64,000 bases of DNA from Amoebidium appalachense (Eukaryota > Ichthyosporea): the NCBI GenBank assembly GCA_963693365.1, contig CAVNZM010000008.1:10664001-10728000 (forward strand), given 5' to 3'. How positions within the stretch are numbered: the stretch's first letter is position 1; the number at the start of each line of letters is the position of its first letter. A program made the position numbers and the translations under genes. This document shows, one piece after another, positions 1 to 19,193 of this stretch. Under the pieces are notes generated by a model. The model did not search any database and was not told the DNA's origin. It worked only from the letters and a program-made list of their open reading frames with translations.

Positions 1-758
1 AATCTTCCTCCAAGCACCAGTAGCAGAATACCATACTCGGGCATAAAGAACAATGAAGCATCTCTCTGTGTGTGTGCCTGTGCATGAGCCTGTGCATGTG
101 CGCACTCACCAGCTGACACATGCGAGCACACACACACATGTGTGTGCGTGTGTGCCTGTGTATGTGTTAGTGAGGGTGTGTGCGCCCCGTGTGTGTGAGA
201 GCCCGTGTTTTTTTTTTTTTTTTTGGTTTTTTTTTTTGTGTGTGTGGGGGGGGGGGGTAGTAGAAACTTGTAACCCCGCTCCTCTCTTTTGATGCCCCTC
301 TCTCTCCCTTCTACTAATATCTATAACCACAACTGCTCTCTTAGAAAAAGAGGGTATTTCGAAGATGCATAGCCCAAAAATCTTCTTAGCATGGGCAGAC
401 AACCACACACATAGTTTCCAGCACCAACCAATTGAGAAGCCACTCAGGGGCTAGCAAGCGCCTAAGCACGAAACGTCTCTCTTTCTTACCGTCACCCATA
501 ACATACACACAGGCCGTAACCAACCCAGTATCCAAACACTCCCCCGCCGGGCCGCATCCCCTCAGAGCAGGCTACAATATATGCAGTGGTTCGAGAATTG
601 CTCCGCATATATACCCAAGTAGCAACCAGCCCACCATCCAACCCCCCTACCCCCTCCTCCCCAATCTCTCAGCAGGTTATTGTAGCCTGCCTGCAGTGAT
701 CCCAGAAACGAGAATCCACACATACACGCACATACACACATACACCAAACACACGTAC

Positions 759-5340
<4,582 letters not shown>

Positions 5341-7437
5341 TTTCACCACGTCCCCTTCCGGACAGCTGAAGTAGAGAGCGTATCTTTTTTTTCCAACCCC
5401 CCTAGTTTCTTGAGGTTCAAACGTCCAGAAGAAGCAGCTCACGCCCGTCACCCACAAAACAACGCTCGAAACCCTCGCACTTATCTCGTAGAATCATACG
5501 CTTCAAATTTTTCTGGAAGAATGAAAACGGTACAAAAATGAATACAAAAAATAAAGATGTTTCACTGGAAAAACGGAACACGCTAGCGCTGTTGTGAGGC
5601 TCACTTCGCTCGGACGGATAAATCCCCAGCCAAGGCCCCCTGGGGTGTAGCTGGCTGCTTGTGTGCGTGATATTTAGCGAATGATCTCATGTTCTTATCT
5701 TATGATCGAAATCATAGGAATTTCGTTCCTTTCTGCTAATGTGTATACTCATTTGAAAACCATTTTAAGGGTTAGTTTTTAGTTTCAACAGTAAAACTAG
5801 CAGTTCTTGAGAGGTTTTTGGCCAACAAATATAATTTACTTTTTCGTTTTCATATGCTATATGAATCGGCCTACCAGTCAGGAACAAGACCGTAGTTATC
5901 TGACGTAAAAACAAACCAACGAAAGAGCACCAAAAAAACATTCCAAGTGCCAGGTTGACGACGCTTCGTCCGCCCACCGCCAGATTTCCTCAAAGCCTTC
6001 CTTTACTAACCTGCATCATAACCCAGCACCACTTCAACCATGATGCCTCATGGCCATGGCTTTCCTTTCATTTTCTACGTCTAGGGCATTTGACTTAGCA
6101 ACACCTTAATTTCGTTTTGTAACAAAGGCTTTGGCTGTTTCCCTCTCCTTCTACTCCTCACGTCTCATCCACTTGAGCTACAACTTCTGCCAGTCCGCTT
6201 CATGGCATGGGATGCCACATTCATACTCATTCCTACTTTTTTGCTCGTTTTCAGTGAGATTCGACATCCACACGTGACTTCTATGCCGTCTACGCCTGGT
6301 AATTGAAGAAACATGGGGAAACGCAACAGGCAATTAGGAAGTATATAGACTGTGTGTATAATTTCTTCTGTTTGATTTCTGAAGACTGCCGTCGACTTGA
6401 CTTTTCAGTTTGTGGTCACTAAAGTTTTTCCATCATCCGAACCGCCTTTTGCGCTTTTTTTCTTGTTAATTTTTTTGTATTTACATTGGCAGCCTAATGC
6501 TTTCAGCTACTGGTTCCTATGAGTCTAAGTCCTCCCCCCCCCCCCCCCCCCCCCCCCCCCTCCCCTTCACACACACATATTGTATCATATTTCTGCACCT
6601 TGCTGTAAATACACCTAGATGCGCTGGAGCCAACCTCCCCCCCCCCCCCCCCCCCCCCCCCCCCCTTCCCCCTTCCTCCCTCCCTTTCCCCACCCCACAC
6701 AGTAAAGACAAAAACAACAACTTGATAAAAAATGAATTTAGTAAACCTAACCTGGTACCTGCAGCCGAGTTCTTTGGTTCGGGAGGCTGATCTTTGCTTG
6801 TTCTGGATGTTTAAAACTTCTGGTGTGTGTTTCTTCTGCATGGCATAGTATGGCGTGCTATTGCTGTGTGTTCTTGTACCTGGTCTTGTTTTGACCTGAT
6901 ATTTATTGGAACGTGTGTGATAGTATGCACAGCAAACAGCTGTTGGATATAGATGCATACCACATGTCACTGTAAAAAGGCGACCTGTGTGTGCCTTTTT
7001 TTAAGCAAATGAAAAAAGATTCAGCAAACGATCCACCACAGATGGCTTGAAAACCGGGGGCACTTCACCTGGTGGCTTCACCTTCATCCCCCCCCTCCCC
7101 CCTCCCCCCCACTCGAGGCCTCCCTCCGGGGCGCACCTCCCTCTGCCCGTCCCTCCCCTCTCCCCCCTCCCCATTTCTTCTTGCAACGGCCATTCCCGTG
7201 ACCCAACCTCCCTCCCCCCCCCCCCTCCCCCCCCCCCTCCCCCCTTCCTCTCCCCCCCCAACTCCCAGGCCTAGGCAACCTCTTTAAAAAGTCCCCCGAA
7301 CTTGTTATTGTGTGTATGTGTACATGTGTGGTCGGGAAATGTGATGTGACTAGTGGTGGTAGCTACTCTGCACCATTGCAATGCGCCCGCGCGGGTGTGT
7401 GTGTGTGTGTGTGTGTGTGTGTACATGTGTAAGAGTG

Positions 7438-7489
<52 letters not shown>

Positions 7490-7881
7490 GGAGGGGGGAC
7501 GGTCGTTACTGGCACACAATTTTCTTGCACTCATCTGGGCGTCCAGTGACTGTTAGGGGGATTTTTTTTGCTGGCCGGTGTGCTAGGCCTCGGCCAAGAA
7601 AAAGGCCTCATAAATAACACAATAAAGAGATGAGTGTCTGTGAAAGCTCACATCAGACTACAATACTCAAGGAGTCGATTTATATTGTTTTTGGGAGGCT
7701 CAGCATATGCAGGGACCCGTGCTTGGCACTATAGTTGGTGTATGGTGTCAAATTGCAACTGGGCTCTGTGTGAGGGTGTGGTTGCTCTGCATGGGTCGGT
7801 GGGCTGTAGCAGGTGTGTGTGTGTGTGTATGGGTGGGTGGGTGGGTGGGTGGATAGGTGGGTGGGTGCACGTGCGCATGTG

Positions 7882-8148
<267 letters not shown>

Positions 8149-9691
8149 GAGAAGGAGAGGGGGCGTTGGCCACCACTGAGGGGACCGCCGGGGATGGGGG
8201 GGAGGGGGAGAGGGGGGGGGGGGGGGGGAGGGGGCGGGGGAGTATGGGGAAGAGATAAATCTAGTTTTCGAATCCCCATCATCCGCAAGCTCCCCCGTTA
8301 TAGCGGGCTAAGCTTAGGGCTCTCATAATTTTCCTTCTTTCTTTTCTTGAATCCAAGTATGTGGTTGGCAAGGCGTCATGTCTGAGAGGTTGAAAGGGGG
8401 TAAGTTGTAGCTCCCAGAGTCCCCCTACACCAAAGTGCTTATGACCAATACCCGGCATATTGAAATGTGACCAAATCATTCTTTCCCGATATGTTTTAAC
8501 TTGTCAGTTGTTCAATGATGATGGGATAATAGAATGTGCACACGTTTAACATTTATTTAATGTGCTTTAAGGCTTCTAATATCTGTTTAAAAATTTGCCG
8601 GATACGTTACAGCTGCTTTACATGGCCAATCAACTCAGCTACAATAGTCAAAGGAGAATACAAAATTACACACAGTATATCTAACAAACCTCTTTTTTTG
8701 TACTGAGCTGCTGGTAGCAAGGCAGCCAAAAATAATTAGAAACTATGGTTTAGATATGGCTAGCAAAAGATTTTAATTAGTAGTATAAAAAAATTCTACT
8801 GAATCTTGTGCTATCGCTAGCTCTAGCCAGCAGATATCCAATCCCAAGATAGTGCTATATCACTGCTGAATTGTTGGAATATCTTGCTTTTCCGTGGCTC
8901 AGTGGCGCGAAGATAAAGGCACACCTCACGCCCCTTCCGTGACACAGTCACTCGATTTTCTCGAGTTTTGACCTGTTCCTTCTACACTTTTTGCGTAAAG
9001 CAACGCTTAAACATTACCCAAGGGGGGGTTTGTTGTTGCTATAACGTTGTTAGCAATCCATAAATATAACAGCTCAGATGAAGAGTGAGAGTTTCTTGGT
9101 TGCATATAGCTTTGAGTTAATCAAAACTAATCACCCATGTTTCGGTGAAGTCACAACAGATGCTGTTTTGGTGCTGGTTGTGAAGTGTTCACTGTGAAGA
9201 AAAGTCAGATTCATAGCGGCAAAAATATCCCCAGGAGCATTTAATAGTTTGTGAAGCGCCTATATTGTACGCATAGGTGCCATTTTATTAGCAATTCACA
9301 AAAACAACAGTGAGAATTACTTCCAGCCCTGCAGTGGGGTCCAGCTTTCCTGCAAAATAAGGATTTCTTGCGAAATATCGAACTGGGACACTAAGAACAA
9401 GGTAGGAAACAAGGATAAGGCGCGGATATGTGTTTTCCATACTTGTGGTTTTTACACTTTCCAACTTTTTTGTGTGTGTTTTGCACCTGCTTTTGCACGG
9501 GTGCATTGTCCGTTGAAGACTGTGTTTTTTGTTTGTTATTTGCACTTGCGTGTGTGTTGGTCGTGCTTTTCGTTTTTGTGACTGTCATTCCAACCACATA
9601 GGTGAAATGGGCGCCGGTTCAATAACAAACTACTTGTGCTGACATTTGTGTTCGTTTGCTCTTATTGTCTGCACACATGTACTCGTGGATT

Positions 9692-9833
<142 letters not shown>

Positions 9834-10491
9834 GTGTGCGTGTGCTTAAAGTGTGTGTGTGTGTGTGCTTGTGTGCATACGTGTGCGTGTGCATGTGTGT
9901 GTGTGTGTGAAACACGTGTGTGTGCGTCGCCTGCGTAAACGCTTGTGCAAATGCCTGTTGTATGTCTGCGTGGTTATCTCTCTCTGTGTGTGTTTTTTGG
10001 TGTACGTGGTCCTTTTTGAGTTTATGTGCTTGACTATGTGTGCTATACCATGAAGGCATATTTGGGTACTTGTATGCTTGTGTGTGTGCCGTATCTAACT
10101 CACTGTTGTTTTCCTGCGTTTTAGTTATTTATTTGGTGGCTTGCTGGTTTTTTGAGCGCGCGTCTCTGACACACTCTACTTTTTTTTTATTCCGTGAGAG
10201 TATGCCAGTGTAGTCTATGTCGTGTGCAACCTTGGCTGGGCTACTGTGTGTGTTGCCCCCGAAACTCTTTTTATGCAATATTGTTTGCTTACCTGTGTGA
10301 CTTGGTTTTTTCTAGCCATCTTTGTGCTAAGTAACGTCTAGTATTTGTGAATTTGGTTTGTGTGTGAATGTATGTAACGTAAATCTAGATGTTTCCCTCC
10401 CTATCCGAGTTTATGGTTTTCGATGTTGCTGTCTCCCGCAGTGTGACATGGTGTGTTTTGTTGTGTTCCAAGAAAGGACGTTGAGGGGGAA

Positions 10492-10531
<40 letters not shown>

Positions 10532-11060
10532 GGGAGGGGGGACGTAAGTGACCTGTGGGCGGTAGTTGTATGTTCATGGCAGGGAGTAAGTTTCTGTTTG
10601 TCTGGGGGGTGGGCAAGGGGTGCAGGCGTGGGAATTGAAAGCGAGGCTGGTTGGGGGAGGGAATGGGGGATGGGAAGAGATGGTGTCTGTGTGTGCGTGT
10701 GTGTTTGTGTGTGTGTGGAGGGGGGGAGGGGGGGGGGGGGGGGGGGGGGGAGGGTTTAGGACACGTTCACGCACACACACAGCAAAACAAACACACATCG
10801 AGAGACAGAGTGGAGGGGGAGAGTGAGATGGGGTATCGTGTGACCCTTTTTTTCGTTTTTCCTTCCTAAGCTAAGGTTGTAAAGAGGATAAATGTGGCCG
10901 TGTTGTACATGTGCTCCCTTGTTGGGGTATTGCGGGGTTTTCTGAAGGCTGCCTGTGTTAGCCGAGTTGAAAGATTGAGGAAGGACAAGGAGTGAGACGG
11001 TGGGGTAGAGGAGACTAGTGATCTCACACTTACTGTGGAAAGTTGGGGAAAGAAGGGGGG

Positions 11061-11094
<34 letters not shown>

Positions 11095-11213
11095 CTGGGG
11101 GGGGAATGGGGGGCTGGGGTTGTAATTTTGCATTCTGCTATGCCCGATGGATCAAAAATCTGACCTACCTTCCTCCCCATCTTCCCCCCCTCCCCCTCCC
11201 CTCGTCCGCCCTG

Positions 11214-11216
<3 letters not shown>

Positions 11217-11284
<68 letters not shown>
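11217..11284. repeat. (CT)n microsatellite followed by C runs
   Basis: About 34 CT units, then C runs interrupted by T up to 11345. Pyrimidine-only strand. It resembles the CT tract at 16443-16564 and those inside identified introns. Confidence 0.95.
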
Positions 11285-11289
<5 letters not shown>

Positions 11290-12198
11290 CCCCCCCCCTC
11301 CCCCCCCCCCTTCCCCCCCCCCCCCCCCCCCCCCGCCGCCGCCGCCCTGCGTGCTCCCCTCCCTTATTTCTTATCCCTCCCACAATCTCGCACTTTTTCT
11401 CTAAACGGCATCAAACACATCTCCCCGCACCGAACATCACCCATATTCTTTCCGCGTCTGCAAAACCGCAGTGTCGTTTGTCAGGAGGGTCCGGTGCAGC
11501 CAGCATAAGTCTTTTCAAGGGGGAGGGGGCGATAGAAACGCCAGCACCCGAGTGTGACACGACATTGTTATTTGTGCTCTTGTGACGGGAACTCGAGAGC
11601 GTATTTTGCGTATTGATGCCGGAGGGAGGAAACCACATGGATTGAGAGTGGTGGTTCGGGGTATGTGTTGCTGATAGCATTGAGCGTGAGGGGACTCTTG
11701 AACATTTTGTTTCTTTTCTTTTCTTTTCTTTCCCGTTAAGAACAGAGCACAGAGGTGTAGCGACAGATTTGCACCTAACTGCTCGTAACTATCAGTGGAA
11801 ACGGCGTTTTCTGACGACAGAGCGTAAATTGTTCGTGAACGACAGTGGTCTTCAGTTGGGAATTTTCCGTAGAAAAAGGAGTTAAATTTCCGTATTATTG
11901 AGGGCGGATGCGTGTTTGCATGATGGCACCACCCCCGCAGGGTAGGCGGTCACGGTCAAACTCCTTTCGGGGGGAAAGTTATGCACGAAGAGATAAGGGG
12001 GGAATGTGAGGTTGTAGGGAGCACGAGCGAGGGAACGGGGGATGCGAAAGCGGAGAATTGGGGGGAGGGAGGGGAGGCAAAGGGTGTGCGGGCGGTTGGA
12101 CCACGGAGGAACCAACCGGAGATATTGCAGAGAAGGGTAGGTTTTTGACATGGGTTGGGGAATAACCCCCCTGCCCCCCCCCCCCCCCACACACACAT

Positions 12199-12599
12199 CT
12201 TTACTTCCATGCAACCGGGCATGGTTGCTCTGTGTCGTGCATCTGTAAGCACATACGCGTTTTTCGCTGCACTGCATTAGTTTGCACACACATCTTCACC
12301 GTTCTGCTCACCTTGCTTGCATAAGCAACCCTGCTCGTCTTTGATCAAGACGGGTTGACCCACCCAAGTTCAGTTGATGCTGCTGTCTGAGTTGGAGCGT
12401 CGTATATACGCGGGCTAAGGGGTCGAAACTCAGACGCAATTGATGACTTGGGCCCTCCCTGAGGATGGGCTCTGCTTATGACGCATACTGTGCGCATGGC
12501 TGATGTTGCACACTTGAATGTTTGCCTTTGCATGTGTCCTGCACCATGCTTCTCATCGTGTATGTGTACTTCGTACTGTGTTCCGCATTCAAACCCCCC
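12199..12599 (+). repeat. Dispersed C-flanked repeat, subfamily 1, long copy
   Basis: Starts at TTTACTTCCATGCAACCGGG after a C/CA tract and ends at GCATTCAAA before a C run. Closely matches 51872-52255 and, from its middle onward, 13592-13936. It contains a conserved hairpin CGTCTT-TGATC-AAGACG and tRNA-like promoter boxes (TGTCTGAGTTGG, GGGTCGAAACT). Confidence 0.88.
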
Positions 12600-13591
12600 C
12601 CCACACACACCACCACCACCACCACCCTCACCCCCTTCCTCCACGCACACAAATACGCACAAACACACACGCACACACACGCACACACACACACACACAC
12701 ACGGAGATAGACACACATGCGTGCAAGGACACACACACACACAACACACGTATCCCACCCTCCCCCCTGTTTCTCGGGCTGTACACGGGAACGGTAACGG
12801 AGCTACATGCATTTTCACCCTCCACATGACACGCACGCGCACACACGCACACACACACGCACACACACACGCACATACACGATGACAAACAATGACACAT
12901 GCACACGAATGGGCACCTGCTCATCTACATCCTGGCACACACACGCACATGCCACAACAGCCCACACCGAACTAAATTCATTTCTTTACCTTTCTCTCAT
13001 TCTCTTTATTTTTCTCATTTTTAGGCTTTGCTGCACTTTCTTTGTTTCTTTGTGGCTTCTGATCCTTGTAAACAACCCCCCTACGCACACGCACGCGTGA
13101 ACACCACCCGCACATCCACCACCCTCTACCCCCCCCCCCCCCCCCCCCTCCCTCCCTCCCACCCTCTCTCCCTCTCTCTCTCTCCCTCTCCCTCTCCCTC
13201 CCTCCATCCCTCCCTCCCTCTCTCTCTCTTTCTCTTTCGCTCGCTCGCTCGTTCTCTGTCTCCCTCTCTCTCCCCCCCTCTCTCCCTCTCCCCCTCCCTC
13301 CCCCTCTCTCCCCCCTCCCCCTCCCCTTCCCCCCTCTCTCCCCCCGCTCCCTTTCCCAAACAATTCCCCCGCTGTTCTTCTTTCTCAGCCGGCTAGGTTT
13401 TTGGGTTGCCTGGTAAGTTTTGAAATGGGGCTCTCGTCTCTGATCTGTCCACCACAGGGTTTCTTTCTTTTTTTTTTTTTTTTTTTTTTTTTATATTATA
13501 ATTCTTCTCCCCCCCCCCCCCCCCCTTTCCCCCTCCCTCCCTCCCCTCCCTTCACCCTTCGCCCTTCCCCGGCCTACTCCCCCCCCCCCCC

Positions 13592-13936
13592 CCCTTCGCT
13601 GCACTGCATTAGTTTGCACACACATCTGCACCGTTTTGCTCACCTTGCTTGCATAAGCAACCCTGCTCGTCTTTGATCAAGACGGGTTGACCCGCCCAAG
13701 TTCAGTTGATGCTGCTGTCTGAGTTGGAGCGTCGTATATACGCGGGCTAAGGGGTCGAAACTCAGACTCAATTGATGACTTGGGTCCTCCCTGAGGATGG
13801 GCTCTGCTTATGACGCATACTGTGCACATGGCTGATGTTGCATACTTGATTGTTTGCCTTTGCATGTGTCCTGCACCATGCTTCTCGTCGTGTATGCGTA
13901 CTTCGTACCGTGTTCCGCATTCAAACCCCCCCTCCC
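13592..13936 (+). repeat. Dispersed C-flanked repeat, subfamily 1
   Basis: C run on both sides. Begins TTCGCTGCACTGCATTAG and ends GCATTCAAA plus C run. Nearly identical over its length to the copies at 12199 and 51872. Confidence 0.9.
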
Positions 13937-14007
13937 CCCCCCCCCCTTCCCCTCCTACCTTCTTTCCCCCCCCCCCCCCCCCCCCCCCTGGCCAAACCCT
14001 GTATACA

Positions 14008-14745
14008 CTCTTCTCATCAGCAGGTCTCTAACCCACTCTGCAGAACGTTTTACGCATTTCTCCCCTTGGAGAACTTGGTCGTTGGTGCGTTTTTGTCTGA
14101 TATCTAACGCCTTTCCAGGGTCCCCTGAGACTACTGACACTCTAACATTCCCTCCCCTCTCTTAATCCCCCCCCCCCCCCCCCCCCCCCCTCCCCCCCCC
14201 CTCCTCCTTCCCCTCCCATTTTCCCTGCACACTCAACAGGCCTTAACCAGCTCTGCACATCGTTAGTCACAATCTTCTCTTATATATGAGAGAATGATCG
14301 TATTGGTACGATTTGTCTAATATCTGACGATTCTGCAGCATCCCTAAGACCCCCCCCCCCCCCCCTCCCTCCCCCCCCCTTTTCTCTCTCTCTCTCTTTT
14401 TTTTTTTTTTTTTTTTTTTTGGCGCCTGTTGTTTTGCTTGTCATTTGTTGTTCTGGTTGATTACCTGTAACCTTCGCTTATTTATGTGTGTGTGTGTGTG
14501 TGTGTTGTGCGGGGTTGCACACACCGGTGTCTACTTTTCTTCCTACTTTTTTTCTCTCCACACACTTCATCTGTCCACTTCTGCATACCCCATTTCATAG
14601 CTATAGACACACTTCACACATTGCGTTACGCGCACGCATGCACACACCGCTCTGTTGGCGACAGCTCCCTTGGAACCCATGTGGCATGTTACCCGCCGGC
14701 GTAACATAACTCGGACTATCGATTTGGCTTTTTTCAAGCCCCTCC
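14008..14745 (+). repeat. Duplicated segment, copy A
   Basis: About 740 bases starting near CTTCTCATCAGCAGGTC and ending near GGCTTTTTTCAAGCCC, repeated with few differences at 16066-16945. The copies differ mainly in homopolymer and CT tract length. Inside are two diverged subunits of about 110-140 bases, each with an AACC(C/A)..TCTGCA start and a TCT(G/A)ATATCT(A/G)ACG end. Confidence 0.88.
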
Positions 14746-14799
14746 CCTCCCCCCTCCCCCTCGTGTTTCCGAATCACTTTTGCCTTCTATCGTACCCCC

Positions 14800-14986
14800 A
14801 GTGAAACAGTATCTGAGTTGGGTTTCGTTAACGAGGGGAATAGGTCGAAACTCGGGTACTGTGGATGACGTGGGCCCCCCCTGAGGATGGGCTCTGCTTA
14901 TTATGCATACTCTTTATGTATGGCTTGCATTCTGCATCGTGTTATCCGTTTGTTCTTGTGTACTTCGTACTTTTTGACGCATTCAA

Positions 14987-15034
<48 letters not shown>
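14800..15034 (+). repeat. Dispersed C-flanked repeat, subfamily 2, 5' truncated
   Basis: Starts at GTGAAACAGTATCTGAGTTGG and ends GACGCATTCAAAA followed by about 40 C. Lacks the 5' hairpin portion present at 15797 and 17252. Confidence 0.88.
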
Positions 15035-15247
15035 ACCACCACCACCACTGTAGTGATACATACACACATCCGCCCGCACACACACACACACACGCACACA
15101 CGTGCGCGCGCGCTTGCATACAAACACAAACACATGGCCTTGCACGCATGTGTGGGCACACACACACACATATGCGTGTGGGCGCGTACAGGCACAAGCA
15201 CGATCACCCGCAGTCACGCACATTCACACACAGTCGCACAACACGCG

Positions 15248-15298
<51 letters not shown>

Positions 15299-15669
15299 CA
15301 CACACACACATGCGCGGGCATACACACAAACACAAACACATGCCTTTGCACACATGTGTGTGCGCACACACACACACATATACGTGTGGGCGCGTACAGG
15401 CACAAGCACAATCACCGGCAGTCTCGTACAATCACACACACAGTCGCAAAACACACACACACACACACACAAATACACCCGGCAGAAGACACACATACGG
15501 GTACACGGCACATCATGCATTGCCCAAAACAAGCACGTGCATACACGCATAGCACATATCCCCCCCTCCCTCCCCCCTCCCCCTCCCCCCCACACAAACA
15601 CACACACACCCATTTTGCTCTTTCCTCTCCACCCGGGCGTACCCACTAACCATTTTCCTGTCCCCGCAG

Positions 15670-15757
15670 TTATCCTGTCGACCACAATTGGGACGGTACA
15701 AATCCACACTGACCATACGCCAAACCATAGAAAAGAAGTTGGAGGAAATGTATGGAG

Positions 15758-15797
<40 letters not shown>

Positions 15798-16481
15798 ACT
15801 GCCCGTGCCTGCATAAGCAACCCTGCTCGTCTCTGATCAAGACGGGTGACCTACCCATGTTCAAGTGAAACAGTATCTGAGTTGGGTTTCGTTAACGAGG
15901 GGAATAGGTCGAAACTCGGGTACTGTGGATGACGTGGGCCCCCCCTAAGGATGGGCTCTGCTTATTATGCATACTCTTTATGTATGGCTTGCATTCTGCA
16001 TCGTGTTATCCGTTTGTTCTTGTGTACTTCGTACTTTTTGATGCATTCAACACCCCCCCCCCCCCTTCTCATCAGCAGGTCTCTAACCCACTCTGCAGAA
16101 CGTTTTACGCATTTCTCCCCTCGGAGAACTTGGTCGTTGGTGCGTTTTTGTCTGACATCTAACGACTCTGCAGGGTCCCCTGAGACTACTGACACTCTAA
16201 CATTCCCTCCCCTCTCTTACTTCCCCCCCCCCCCCCTCCCCCTTTCCCTCCTCCTTCCCCTCCCATTTTCTCTGCACACCCAACAGGTCTTAACCAGATC
16301 TGCACATCGTTAGTCACAATCTTCTCACATATATGAGAGAATGATCGTATTGGTACGATTTGTCTAATATCTGACGATTCTGCAGCATCCCTAAGACCCC
16401 CCTCCCCCTCCCCTCCCCCTCCCCCCCCCCCCCCCCCCCACCTTCTCTCTCTCTCTCTCTCCCTCTCTCCCTCTCTCTCTC

Positions 16482-16570
<89 letters not shown>

Positions 16571-16575
16571 TTCCT

Positions 16576-16610
<35 letters not shown>

Positions 16611-16671
16611 GCGCCTGTTGTTTTGCTTGTCATTTGTTGTTCTGGTTGATTACCTGTAATCTTCGCTTATT

Positions 16672-16706
<35 letters not shown>

Positions 16707-18549
16707 TGTGCGGGGTTGCACATACCGGTGTCTACTTTTCTTCTTACTGTTTTTCTCTCCACACACTTCATCTGTCCACTTCTGCATACCCCCTTTCATA
16801 GCTATAGACACACTTCACACATTGCGTTACGCGCACGCATGCACACACCGCTCTGTTGGCGACAGCTCCCTTGGAACCCATGCGGCATGTTACCCGCCGG
16901 CGTAACATAACTCGGACTATCGGTTTGGCTTTTTTCAAGCCCAAAGCAATGGGTGATACCATATTTCCGGCTGACGTCCGGGGGCATAGCTTTCCGTTCG
17001 AAGACGATAAAGTTCCGCCCTAGTAAGCGTGTTACTACCCTGCGGCGTGGGTCAAATCTCATATTTTCCCCTCTGATTACGAATTCTGTGGCCTTCGGGA
17101 CTTAATTCTTTTCAGCTGGTGTAGTATGTTAGCCAGGGAAGTATCGACTTAGGTATCGACGGGGGAGCTTCCTAGAAGCCCCGTCTCCTGAGTTCCTATC
17201 TATATTTTTCTTGCTTCTGCTTACTGCTGCAACTTTAACCCCCGGCCTTTCCCACTGCCCTTGCCTGCATAAGCAACCCTGCTCGTCTCTGATCAAGACG
17301 GGTGACCTACTCATGTTCAAGTGAAACAGTATCTGAGTTGGGTTTCGTTAACGAGGGGAATAGGTCGAAACTCGGGTACTGTGGATGACGTGGGCCCCCC
17401 CTGAGGATGGGCTCTGCTTATTATGCATACTCTTTATGTATGGCTTGCATTCTGCATCGTGTTATCCGTTTGTTCTTGTGTACTTCGTACTTTTTGACGC
17501 ATTCAAACCCCCCCCCCCCCCCCCCCCCCCTCTCCCCATCCCTCCCTCCCTCCCACCCATGTGTCCTTGTGAAGCTTCATGCACGTACTATTACCCCCCT
17601 CCCCCTCCCCCCTCCTCTTGAGGATGGGCTTTACTTTTGGTGTGGGTGCTGTGTCTCCTTTATTGCACATGGGCATTAATTTGCTCGTTGTGAGTTTGTA
17701 CTTCATTCTGTCCTCCGGGTTGCGCTTCAACACGTACACATACACGATGGCTTCTCAGTTCTGCATTACAGTTTGGTTTTGACCCTCTCAATACACTCAT
17801 ACCCCTCTTCCCCCCTCCCCTCCCGCCCCCACCTCGGGCGCTTCTGCCCGCTCCCCTCACTCTCTCTCCCCTTTCACCTCTCTCACTCGTTCAATTGCAA
17901 CACTCACATGCTCATGCACCCCGTTCACACTCGTGCTTACACTTCTTACACTCGCACTCGTGCGCATTCAAAGACACAGGCGCGCGCTTGCACACACCTT
18001 CATGCACATGCCGACCACCTGTTGCCTTATGACCACCCCCCCACACAAGGTATGTGTTCGTTCACTGCAAATAGATGGCTTTTGGTGATGGGTGCTAAGC
18101 ATCGTCACGGGAAGGGGGACCCCCCCCCCCCCTCCCCCCCCCCCCCCCACTACACACACAACGGTTTCTAGGCTCACCTTATGAAATAGTTGCTTTTCCG
18201 TTTCTGACCCGTTGTGCCCACAGAAAGCAGCGCGAAGACCTTGCACAGCTGGGCTTTGTGCCAAGGTGTGTGCACGTGTGTGTGTGTGTGTGTGTGTCTT
18301 TGGGGAAGGGGAGGAAAGTGGGGGGGGGGGGGGGGGGGGGGGGGGATCAGATTGGTGTTTTATGCGTGCCCGTGTGCGTGGGTGTGTGCGTGTGTGTTTG
18401 TGTGTGTGTGTGTGTACCTGCGCGTGCGTGTGCATCCGTGTGTCCATGCGTCCGTGCGTCCGTGAATGATTCTGGCCTGGATGTTTGGTTGGTGTGGGTG
18501 TGAGCATTAGTGCACGTTATGTCCATGGGGCCTGTCTATGGCGGGGGCC

Positions 18550-18597
<48 letters not shown>

Positions 18598-18759
18598 TGA
18601 TTTTGCAGTTTTTTTGCTGGACGTTTTCTAACTTTCCCTCCGTTCCGTCTCCTTGCCCAATCCCCCCCCCCCCCCCTTCCCCCCCCCCCTCTCCTGCCCC
18701 CGCCCTCCTACCCCCCATCCCCCCTATCACACACACACGCGCGCGTGCGCGCACACACG

Positions 18760-18806
<47 letters not shown>

Positions 18807-19018
18807 AGCAAGACCACGGGGGGGCTAGTGAGTCGGCGGCCCAGCAACGGGGAGCTTGAGGAGTTCAAGCTGCTGGTGCATAAGTTGGACTGTGTGGACC
18901 CTAAGGCATTCGACAAATTTCGGTACTTGGACCCCACTCTCCCCCCCCCCCAAAAAAAGAGAGAGAGAGAAGGAGAGAAAGAGAGAGAGAGGAAGAAAGA
19001 AACACACACACATACCTT

Positions 19019-19049
<31 letters not shown>

Positions 19050-19151
19050 GCAAATACAGACCCGCCTGGCGATTGGTTCTGTTCAAATGTCCTCTGTCTG
19101 CGCGTTTTCCCCCTTCTTCTCCTTCTTCTTTTGCTTCCTTTTTTTTTTTTT

Positions 19152-19193
<42 letters not shown>

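Noticed and set aside
12987-13071. Plus-strand exon starting after TTTTTAG at 13020
   Set aside because: Short, Cys/Phe-rich, no phase partner, and followed by a C run like the edge of a repeat; not enough support.
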